Shown: piece by piece, positions 8,105 to 13,917 of the stretch
How positions within the stretch are numbered: the stretch's first letter is position 1
How the letters are laid out: every line of letters starts with the position of its first letter
Source of the DNA: an uncultured Romboutsia sp.
Lineage (GTDB): Bacteria > Bacillota > Clostridia > Peptostreptococcales > Peptostreptococcaceae
Direction of reading: 5' to 3'
Assembly (NCBI GenBank): GCA_937880075.1
Contig: CALFLM010000100.1
Location: 1 to 13,917, forward strand
Length of the DNA: 13,917 nt
Program-made: the position numbers and the translations under genes
The notes under the pieces: generated by a model
What the model saw: only the letters and a program-made list of their open reading frames with translations
Database searches by the model: none
What the model was told of the DNA's origin: nothing

Positions 8105-8745
8105 TAGCAGATTTCGCCACCTATCGTTTTTATATCTTCGTTGTATAAAGTACAAGCTTCAAGTGCAAGTTCTAATCCTTTAACTATTTCATCTAAAGAC
8201 ATAAATGGTGTATTTTTCTTATCCATAACTTGACTAGTCATGTAAGGTATGTGTATAAATCCACCTTTTATGTTAGGGTACTTCTTATCTATCATATATA
8301 ATATTCCATACATTACATGGTTGCATACAAATGTACCTGCTGTATTAGATAAAGTTGCTGGTATATTGTTGTCATTCATATGCTTTACCATTGCTTTTAC
8401 TGGTAAATTACTAAAATATGCTGCTTGACCATCCTCTTGTATTATTTCATCAGTTGGTTGGTTTCCTTCGTTATCTTTTATTCTAAAATCATCTATATTT
8501 ATAGCAACTCTTTCTGGAGTTATATCAAATCTTCCGCCAGCTTGTCCTACAGATATTACTACATCTGGGTTATGAGCCTCTATAGCTTCTTCAATTGCTT
8601 TAACTGATTTAGTTCTAACTGTTGGTATAGTTATTTTTATAACTTCAGCTCCATTTATATTATCACTCACCATTTTTACAGCTTCTTCAGCTGGATTTAC
8701 CGGCTCTCCTCCAAATGGATCAAATCCTGTTAATAATATCTTCAT
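8104..8745 (-). CDS. pcp: Pyrrolidone-carboxylate (pyroglutamyl) peptidase, family C15
   Basis: A 213-residue cysteine peptidase that removes N-terminal pyroglutamate from peptides, releasing 5-oxoproline in the cytoplasm. The start (MKILLTGFDPFGG) is diagnostic of the family. The catalytic triad is E78 (TPERVA), C141 (GTFVCNHVMY) and H165 (FIHIPY), each offset by three from the E81, C144 and H168 I recall for the B. amyloliquefaciens enzyme. The length is normal and no signal peptide is present. AGGAGG at 8753-8758 gives a 7-base spacer to the ATG. It lies 35 bases after the DUF979 gene and overlaps the cyclotransferase-like gene by one base, so the four genes form one transcription unit. 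Confidence 0.97.
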   Translation of the reverse strand: MKILLTGFDPFGGEPVNPAEEAVKMVSDNINGAEVIKITIPTVRTKSVKAIEEAIEAHNPDVVISVGQAGGRFDITPERVAINIDDFRIKDNEGNQPTDEIIQEDGQAAYFSNLPVKAMVKHMNDNNIPATLSNTAGTFVCNHVMYGILYMIDKKYPNIKGGFIHIPYMTSQVMDKKNTPFMSLDEIVKGLELALEACTLYNEDIKTIGGEIC

Positions 8746-8780
8746 AGTATTTCCTCCTATAAATTTTAACTAATTTTTAA

Positions 8781-9710
8781 TTAAAATCCTAATGTATACA
8801 TTAAGAATATATGAATTACAAGTAATACTATAGCTATTGGTGCTTGTACCTTTATTACTGCATTCTTATCTTTAAGTTCAAGAAGTGCTGCTGGTAATAC
8901 GTTAAAGTTTGCAGCCATTGGAGTTAATAATGTTCCACAGTATCCTGCAGTAAGTGCAAGTACTGAACAAACTACTGGATCTCCACCTTGAGCAAATACA
9001 AATGGTAAACCTACCCCTACAGTTATAACAGAAAATGCTGCAAATGCATTACCCATTATTGCTGTAAATAATGCCATACCTACACAGTAAGCTATAACCC
9101 CAGCTAATATATTTCCAGTTGGTATAACTCCTGATATTATGGCAGATATCTTATCACCAACACCAGCTGCTGTAAATAATACACCTAATGATGCTAGTAA
9201 TTGAGGTAATATAACAAATGATCCCATTGATTGGTACATTCTGTTGCTATCTTCTAATAATTCTTTTGGTTTTGCTTTAGTTATTATAAATGTTAATATT
9301 AAAGTTATTGTTGATGATATACCTATAGCAATTGTTCCAGAGAAATCTGTAAATGATGCTATAAGCATTGCTATTATTGCTATTGATAAAGATGGTATAA
9401 ATATTTTTAAACCTAATTTTTCTGCTTTTAATGTTGTAAATGTTTCATCTAATTGTTTTAATGTTCCTATGTTTATTTGCTTAGTTGCAGAAAGCACTGC
9501 TATAACTATTACAAATGCTCCAACTATTTGAGTTGGTATATAATCTCCAAACATAAATACTACTGATAATATTCCCCAAAATAGTGCTGTTCCTATTCTT
9601 GTTTTATGATTTTCATCTTTTAAGGTAAATACCATTGTAATACCCATGTATAATCCTAACATAATGTAGAATATTTTTAATAGTATACTTGAAAGTTGTG
9701 CTATATCCAT
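8781..9710 (-). CDS. DUF979 family integral membrane protein, candidate transporter subunit
   Basis: A 309-residue multi-pass membrane protein with nine or ten hydrophobic helices and no soluble domain beyond a short loop around residues 76-100. The conserved-looking stretches are GNAFAAFSVITVGVG near 220-234 and a glycine/proline-broken segment AGYCGTLLTPMAANFN at 255-270, of the kind that forms substrate-binding turns in secondary transporters. I recognise it as DUF979; no function is established to my knowledge. It follows the DUF969 gene by 14 bases, with GGGAG 9-10 bases before the ATG, and precedes pcp. The pairing and neighbours suggest transport of 5-oxoproline or pyroglutamyl/gamma-glutamyl peptides. 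That is inference from context. Confidence 0.85.
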   Translation of the reverse strand: MDIAQLSSILLKIFYIMLGLYMGITMVFTLKDENHKTRIGTALFWGILSVVFMFGDYIPTQIVGAFVIVIAVLSATKQINIGTLKQLDETFTTLKAEKLGLKIFIPSLSIAIIAMLIASFTDFSGTIAIGISSTITLILTFIITKAKPKELLEDSNRMYQSMGSFVILPQLLASLGVLFTAAGVGDKISAIISGVIPTGNILAGVIAYCVGMALFTAIMGNAFAAFSVITVGVGLPFVFAQGGDPVVCSVLALTAGYCGTLLTPMAANFNVLPAALLELKDKNAVIKVQAPIAIVLLVIHIFLMYTLGF

Positions 9711-9724
9711 TATACTACACTCCC

Positions 9725-10399
9725 TTATTTATTTTTTCTGCCTTCATATTTTTTCTTTAATTTTCTATCTAGCATAATATTTTGTGCTACCCATAATGCA
9801 AATGCTATTATTGCTACTATTATTGATGCTTTTGCTAATTCAAGTGCATCTACTTTTATTCCTAATCCTTCTAATGTAGAAACTATTAAAAGTATTCCTG
9901 AATTTGCCATAAATACGTTTTGTGCGTAGAAGTTCCCTATGTTATCTGATGCGGCTGAATACGCTCTTATCTTATCTATATCTTCTTGATCTAATTCTCC
10001 GTATTTAGCAACTGCTGCACCTTCTGCCATTGGACTTACTAAAGGTCTAACAAATTGTGGGTGTCCACCAAGAGTAACTCCCATTGCTATTGTAACTTCT
10101 CTTACTAATGTATATCCACTTAATAATATTCCTGTTGATAAATTACTTGCTTTTTTAATAAGCATTATAGCTTTTGCTTTTAGTCCATATCTTTCACATA
10201 ATCCTATTATTGGAACTATAAGCATGAATAGACAAGTCGTTCTATTTGTTACAAACGCTTCTCCTAATGTATTAAGTATCTCTCCTATGCTCATATGAGC
10301 GACTAATCCTGTCGTTATACCTGCTGCTACAACTACTGCTATTGTATCTAGCTTAAGTGCAAATCCGACTATTATAACTAATATTCCTACTAACTCCAT
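9725..10399 (-). CDS. DUF969 family integral membrane protein, candidate transporter subunit
   Basis: A 224-residue membrane protein with about five or six hydrophobic segments (about 2-34, 56-72, 88-110, 165-180 and 190-208). Between them lie polar, helix-breaking motifs: GGHPQFVRPLVSPMAEG near 111-127 and SAASDNIGNFYAQN near 148-161. Such conserved charged or glycine-rich turns within a membrane protein suggest a substrate path. I recognise it as DUF969, which has no assigned function known to me. The frame opens at a TTG (10423), but there is no ribosome site before it. The ATG at 10399 has a purine-rich AGAGGAAG at 10408-10415 (spacer about 8) and starts directly with a membrane helix, so it is preferred. 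It is the first gene of the operon DUF969, DUF979, pcp, GGCT-like. Confidence 0.84.
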   Translation of the reverse strand: MELVGILVIIVGFALKLDTIAVVVAAGITTGLVAHMSIGEILNTLGEAFVTNRTTCLFMLIVPIIGLCERYGLKAKAIMLIKKASNLSTGILLSGYTLVREVTIAMGVTLGGHPQFVRPLVSPMAEGAAVAKYGELDQEDIDKIRAYSAASDNIGNFYAQNVFMANSGILLIVSTLEGLGIKVDALELAKASIIVAIIAFALWVAQNIMLDRKLKKKYEGRKNK

Positions 10400-10449
10400 A
10401 GTGTAATCTTCCTCTCTTAGCAATTTTTCTTTTTTAGTTAGTTTAGTTA

Positions 10450-10478
10450 ATTATATAGCTATTCCTAAAAAAAGTAAA
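10450..10478 (-). promoter_or_regulatory. Probable sigma-A promoter of the DUF969-DUF979-pcp operon
   Basis: On the minus strand a -35 box TTTACT (10473-10478, four of six consensus bases) is followed by a 17-base spacer and a perfect TATAAT -10 box (10450-10455). Transcription would begin near 10443, leaving a leader of about 44 bases before the DUF969 ATG. No operator or riboswitch is evident in so short a leader. Confidence 0.6.
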
Positions 10479-10796
10479 CATTTTTCGACATTATTTTCTG
10501 AAAATATTAAATACTTAAACTATACTAATTTAAAGTTTTTATTATATTTTTATGTTATTTTTCATTTGATGTGGAATTTTTCAATTCTAAAGATTATAAG
10601 TAATTTTTTTATTTTTTTTATTTGTAACTTAGTATTCATTTTTTTCATATTTTTTTCTCTTTTTTCAAAATCATTTCATATGAATTTTATAAATATTTAT
10701 ATATCAAAATATAATTTTTAAATTTAAAATATATTAAATTAGTTTATAATTATCTATCGATTTAATTATTTAAATAATTATATTTACTTAAGATTC
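10479..10796. other. AT-rich intergenic region between topB terminator and the DUF969 operon
   Basis: This is about 320 bases of extreme AT content, with T runs on the plus strand around 10600-10665. I see no open frame with a ribosome site, no stable hairpin and no RNA gene. The A tracts on the minus strand upstream of the promoter could act as curved DNA or an UP-element, but this is only a possibility. Confidence 0.45.
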
Positions 10797-10835
10797 AAAA
10801 ATAGCCTAAGATAAAATTTACCTTAGGCTATTTTT
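10797..10835. terminator. Rho-independent terminator downstream of topB
   Basis: A perfect 14-bp inverted repeat pairs 10797-10810 with 10822-10835 around an 11-base loop. The core is TAGCCTAAG/CTTAGGCTA with A and T runs at the ends. On the minus strand it lies about 115 bases after the topB stop and ends in a T tract. The symmetry means it could also stop plus-strand transcription. The 114 bases between it and topB contain no recognisable gene. Confidence 0.9.
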
Positions 10836-10949
10836 GTATTTATAATTCTTGTCCACATACAGATATTTCTGATATGCATGTATCTTTATATATACTCTAC
10901 CATTATTATATAATACTTGGAAAATTCTTTAACTGAATTTATATTTATA

Positions 10950-13067
10950 TTATTTTTTTAACTTAGCTAAAGCTTCTGCAAATGGATTATTAAAATTTTC
11001 TACAGCCTTATTTTGGCTTTTTAAGTACTTATTTATGTCTTTTTTAGATGCTTTATTTTTATCTTCTTGTTTTCTCTTATTATATGCTGATAATTTTTCT
11101 CTATGTCCACAAGAACATATAAATATTTTTGATTCCCCTTCACCACGAAGTTCTAGCTTCTTATGACAAACAGGACATCTTGAGTTTGTTATTTGAGATA
11201 CTATTTTTCTAGTATTACATTCCCTATCTTCACAAACCAACATCTTTCCTCTTTTTCCATTAACTTCAAGCATGTACTTACCACATTCAGGACATCTATT
11301 TTTAGTTAGATTATCATGTTTAAACTTACTATCACTATTTTTAATTTCTTTAACTATATCCTTTGAATAATCTTTCATTTCTTTTATAAATATATTTTTA
11401 TTTAACTTTCCTTTAGATATATCTTGTAATTTCCTTTCCCAACTTGATGTAAGTTCTGGAGTTTTTAACTCTGTTGGCACAAGCTCTAATAGTTGCTTTC
11501 CTTTAGAAGTTATTAATATATCTTTTCCTTTTTGCTCTATTAAAAATGAATTAAATAATTTTTCTATTATATCTGCCCTAGTTGCAACTGTACCTAAATT
11601 ATTTTTTTCCATAGATGTTAAAAGAGTGGCTTCATTTAAGTATGATGGTGGATTAGTTTTACCTACTTTCACTTTAACATCATCTATTTTTAATATAGAA
11701 TTTTTATTTATGTTAGGCATACTTTCATAAGTTTCTTCATCATCTAAGTCTTTGTAAGTTTCCTTCCATCCTAAACTATTTATTTTATTACCTTTAGCTA
11801 TAAATATTTCACCTTCTACATTACCTTTAACTTTTGTCTCTGTATATTCAAAAGGTGGACATAATACACTTAAAAACCTTTTAACAACAAGATCAAATAT
11901 CTTTCTTTCTTTATCATTTAAATTACCTATAAATACTCTTTCTTCTGTAGGTATTATTGCATGATGGTCACTTACCTTTGAATCATCAACAAAAGATTTA
12001 TTTACTTTTATACTTGATTTAATTAATTTATTACAAACCTTAGAATAATCACTTACATTTACTGCTTTTATTCTATCCTTTAATGTATCCACTATATCGC
12101 TTGTTAAATATCTTGAGTCTGTTCTTGGATATGTAAGGACTTTATGATGCTCATATAGTTTTTGCATTATTGATAATGTTTCTTTTGCTGAAAATCCATA
12201 TATTTTATTTGCATCTCTTTGTAATTCAGTTAAATCATATAGTCCAGGTGAATATTTTTTCTTGTCTACTTTATTAACTTCTACAATTTCTAAATCTTTA
12301 TTCTTTACTTTATTAGATATATTCTCTATCTTCTCTTTACTAAATGTTGATGTTGAATTATTCTTGTCTTGCCAAGTAAATTTTACAGTTTCATTTAATA
12401 TTTTAGCTTTTATCTCTAATGTATAGTATTCTTTTGGAGTAAATTTTCTTATCTCTTCTTCTCTTTTATGTATCATTGCAAGTGTTGGAGTTTGTACTCT
12501 TCCACAAGAAAGTTGTGCATTGAACTTTGTTGTAAGAGCACGAGTTGCATTTATTCCAACAATCCAATCAGCTTCAGCTCTTGCTATTGCTGAGCTGTAT
12601 AAATTTTCATATTTAGATGCTTCTTTTAAATTTTTAAATCCATCTTTTATAGCTTTATCTGTACTTGATGATATCCAAAGACGTTTTAATGGCTTATCCG
12701 TATTACTCTTTTGTAGTATCCATCTTGCAACTAATTCACCTTCACGCCCTGCATCAGTTGCTATTACTATCTTTCCTACATCATCTCTATTTATTTGAGA
12801 TTTTACAGTATTAAATTGCTTACTAGTTTTTTTTATTACTACAGTTTTTAGATGTTTTGGTAATATTGGCAACTCTTCTATATTCCATGCCTTATACTTT
12901 TGGTCATAATTTTCTGGATCTGCCAATGTAACTAAGTGCCCTAGTGCCCATGTTACTATATACTTACTCCCCTCTATGTATCCATTTTTCTCATTTTTAC
13001 ATTCTAATACTCTAGCTATATCTCTACCTACTGAAGGCTTCTCTGCTAATACTAATGTTTTTTTCAT
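10950..13067 (-). CDS. topB: DNA topoisomerase III (type IA)
   Basis: A 705-residue type IA topoisomerase that relaxes negatively supercoiled DNA and decatenates replication or recombination intermediates. The TOPRIM domain starts at the N-terminus (LAEKPSVGRD, with E9) and continues to IATDAGREGE (D105, E109), where the usual DxDxE middle acid is Gly107. This matches what I recall of B. subtilis TopB. Family blocks ADWIVGINATRALT and SCGRVQTPTL follow. The active tyrosine is Y313 in LTYPRTDSR. The C-terminus carries two four-cysteine zinc ribbons (C592/C595/C612/C617 and C631/C634/C651/C653) and ends in a lysine-rich tail. AAGGAAGG precedes the ATG by 7 bases. It is monocistronic between two terminators. 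Nothing nearby (relaxase, conjugation genes) suggests a mobile-element copy, so a chromosomal housekeeping copy is likely. Confidence 0.97.
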   Translation of the reverse strand: MKKTLVLAEKPSVGRDIARVLECKNEKNGYIEGSKYIVTWALGHLVTLADPENYDQKYKAWNIEELPILPKHLKTVVIKKTSKQFNTVKSQINRDDVGKIVIATDAGREGELVARWILQKSNTDKPLKRLWISSSTDKAIKDGFKNLKEASKYENLYSSAIARAEADWIVGINATRALTTKFNAQLSCGRVQTPTLAMIHKREEEIRKFTPKEYYTLEIKAKILNETVKFTWQDKNNSTSTFSKEKIENISNKVKNKDLEIVEVNKVDKKKYSPGLYDLTELQRDANKIYGFSAKETLSIMQKLYEHHKVLTYPRTDSRYLTSDIVDTLKDRIKAVNVSDYSKVCNKLIKSSIKVNKSFVDDSKVSDHHAIIPTEERVFIGNLNDKERKIFDLVVKRFLSVLCPPFEYTETKVKGNVEGEIFIAKGNKINSLGWKETYKDLDDEETYESMPNINKNSILKIDDVKVKVGKTNPPSYLNEATLLTSMEKNNLGTVATRADIIEKLFNSFLIEQKGKDILITSKGKQLLELVPTELKTPELTSSWERKLQDISKGKLNKNIFIKEMKDYSKDIVKEIKNSDSKFKHDNLTKNRCPECGKYMLEVNGKRGKMLVCEDRECNTRKIVSQITNSRCPVCHKKLELRGEGESKIFICSCGHREKLSAYNKRKQEDKNKASKKDINKYLKSQNKAVENFNNPFAEALAKLKK

Positions 13068-13221
13068 AAATTTTCCTTCCTTTGATTGTCATTTATTTTT
13101 ATAGTATATAGTATACCACTTGTACGTAATATATTTTAGCTTTTAATCTTTATAAATTTTAAGTCTAAGTTTCAAACTATAAAAATTTAACACTATTTAT
13201 AAATAACTTCTATAATATATG
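13068..13221. other. Intergenic region upstream of topB
   Basis: This segment must hold the topB promoter. TATACT-like -10 boxes occur on the minus strand (13103-13108 and 13110-13115), but no matching -35 lies 16-18 bases away, so I do not call a promoter. Apart from the ribosome site at 13075-13080, nothing else is recognisable. Confidence 0.4.
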
Positions 13222-13310
13222 TATGCATATAAAAAGACTAACTTTTTCGAAAATAGTTAGTCTCTTATCCCGAACACTATATTTGTATGGTTGTAATTTT
13301 TATATGCATA
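13222..13310. repeat. 14-bp inverted repeat enclosing the terminator hairpin
   Basis: TATGCATATAAAAA at 13222-13235 recurs as its exact reverse complement at 13297-13310. The repeat encloses the terminator hairpin and about 30 further bases. On the minus-strand transcript the right-hand copy would come first and could pair with the terminator's T tract and the bases beyond it. No target duplication flanks the pair, so a transposon-like origin is not supported. Confidence 0.7.
13230..13263 (-). terminator. Rho-independent terminator upstream of topB
   Basis: A 9-bp stem pairs 13235-13243 with 13255-13263 (AGACTAACT/AGTTAGTCT). The interior contains a self-complementary TTTTCGAAAA, so the hairpin can extend with one bulged base. 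On the minus strand it is followed by five T residues. It would end transcription from the 13485-13877 gene, whose stop lies about 220 bases earlier, or from a short independent transcript. Confidence 0.8.
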
Positions 13311-13342
13311 TGCCCGAACGATTAAAATAGGTATATTTTAGG

Positions 13343-13375
13343 TAGGTATATATAAATTAGTTTTATATATGCCTA
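13343..13375. repeat. Strong AT-rich hairpin of unknown function
   Basis: A 14-bp stem with one G-T wobble pairs 13343-13356 with 13362-13375 around a 5-base loop. No T tract follows on either strand, so it is not a terminator. A TATAAT box on the minus strand at 13381-13386, without a good -35, would place it at the very 5' end of a transcript running to the terminator at 13230. Confidence 0.6.
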
Positions 13376-13484
13376 ATAATATTATATGAATGAGTAGTTT
13401 TATATATTCTATATTAATTATTTATACTAAATATAAATTTTTCCTTGATAAGGTATTCTTATTTAACTAATATTACCTAATACT

Positions 13485-13877
13485 TCAGTCTAAAAATACC
13501 CATATTATATTTATTATAAAATAAGATATAAAAATAGTTCCAATACCTGAAATAAACTCATTAACTCCTATGTTAGCAATTTTATTAGCCACAAAAGGCA
13601 TACTTATTAATACAATACATGTAAAAATAAGCTTTAATATTAAACTATATATATCTTTAAAAATCGAATATTCTTCATCCTTTGTATTAAAATCTTTTTT
13701 TTTATTATCACTTTTTATACATATAGATTCATCTTGTATGTTCCTATTTTTCAAATTTATCATATTTTTCTTGTTTATATACTTAACTCTTCCTTCATGG
13801 TATACTATTTTCATACTCTTTATTTCTTCTGAGTATTGTTTTAATCTTCTATCAAAATTATTATCTATTTTTTCCAT
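13485..13877 (-). CDS. Small hypothetical protein with two C-terminal membrane helices
   Basis: A 130-residue protein that I do not recognise. The first 75 residues are hydrophilic and rich in lysine, asparagine and acidic residues, with no signal peptide. Two hydrophobic helices follow at about 77-98 and 106-128, so it is probably anchored by its C-terminus with the N-terminal part in the cytoplasm. TGGAGG ends 7 bases before the ATG, an ideal ribosome binding site that supports a real gene. The layout (short cytoplasmic region, then membrane helices) would suit an anti-sigma or other regulatory membrane protein, but no sequence motif supports this. Only 40 bases upstream are visible, so the partner gene, if any, lies outside the window. 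Confidence 0.7.
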   Translation of the reverse strand: MEKIDNNFDRRLKQYSEEIKSMKIVYHEGRVKYINKKNMINLKNRNIQDESICIKSDNKKKDFNTKDEEYSIFKDIYSLILKLIFTCIVLISMPFVANKIANIGVNEFISGIGTIFISYFIINIIWVFLD

Positions 13878-13917
13878 ATCATATCCTCCATAATTTATAT
13901 TAATTTTTGGATATGTT

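Noticed and set aside
8105..8155. Seventeen-codon N-terminal extension of the cyclotransferase-like protein
   Set aside because: It overlaps pcp, lacks its own ribosome site and precedes the family's normal start at the ATG at 8104.
9244..9929. Plus-strand open frames antisense to DUF979 and DUF969
   Set aside because: No ribosome sites and no recognisable domains; they are shadows of strongly biased codons in the membrane-protein genes.
10400..10423. TTG start giving DUF969 eight extra residues
   Set aside because: No ribosome binding site precedes it; the ATG at 10399 has a purine-rich site upstream and opens on a membrane helix.
10950..13067. topB as part of an integrative conjugative element
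   Set aside because: No relaxase, coupling protein, integrase or attachment site in the window, and the protein matches the chromosomal Firmicutes type.
13222..13310. The inverted-repeat pair as a small transposable element (MITE)
   Set aside because: No flanking target duplication is visible and one repeat doubles as part of the terminator tail.
13441..13453. CTTATCAAGG on the minus strand, resembling the start of a SAM-I riboswitch
   Set aside because: The rest of the conserved core does not follow and no methionine-related gene is downstream; it is also a short chance palindrome (CCTT-GAT-AAGG).

Overview
The window looks like chromosomal DNA from a low-GC, Gram-positive anaerobe of the class Clostridia, plausibly Peptostreptococcaceae (Paraclostridium, Romboutsia or Clostridioides-like). 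This rests on the strong AT bias, A/T-ending codons, AGGAGG or AGGTGA ribosome binding sites, hairpin terminators with T tracts, and a Firmicutes-type DNA topoisomerase III. The genus is inference. Every convincing gene lies on the minus strand, so transcription runs from right to left. I see no rRNA, tRNA, CRISPR array or complete mobile element.

Layout in transcription order, from high to low coordinates. (1) 13485-13877: a small protein of unknown function with two membrane helices. It is followed by a 417-base intergenic region containing three nested or adjacent inverted repeats, one of which is a good terminator. (2) 10950-13067: topB, DNA topoisomerase III, ending at a strong terminator. 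(3) 7673-10399: a four-gene operon of DUF969 membrane protein, DUF979 membrane protein, Pcp (pyroglutamyl peptidase) and a gamma-glutamylcyclotransferase-like protein. It has a recognisable promoter and a terminator. Both enzymes would release 5-oxoproline (pyroglutamate), so the two membrane proteins are natural candidates for a transporter of that compound or of its peptides. (4) 2223-7558: a five-gene, tightly packed ABC importer operon of the Ugp (glycerol-3-phosphate) type. Its order is ATPase, two permeases, an RNase J-like beta-CASP metallo-beta-lactamase hydrolase, and a lipoprotein binding protein, followed by a terminator. The hydrolase sits where an enzyme acting on the imported substrate would be expected. 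(5) 168-1838: an M28 zinc peptidase with a C-terminal multi-helix membrane domain. (6) 1-167: no intact gene, but a short sequence resembling an insertion-sequence end and a short open fragment overlapping the end of the peptidase gene.

The two most interesting items are the pyroglutamate cassette with its uncharacterised DUF969/DUF979 pair, and the beta-CASP hydrolase embedded in a Ugp-like importer operon. The structured intergenic region at 13222-13375 is a candidate small RNA or attenuator.
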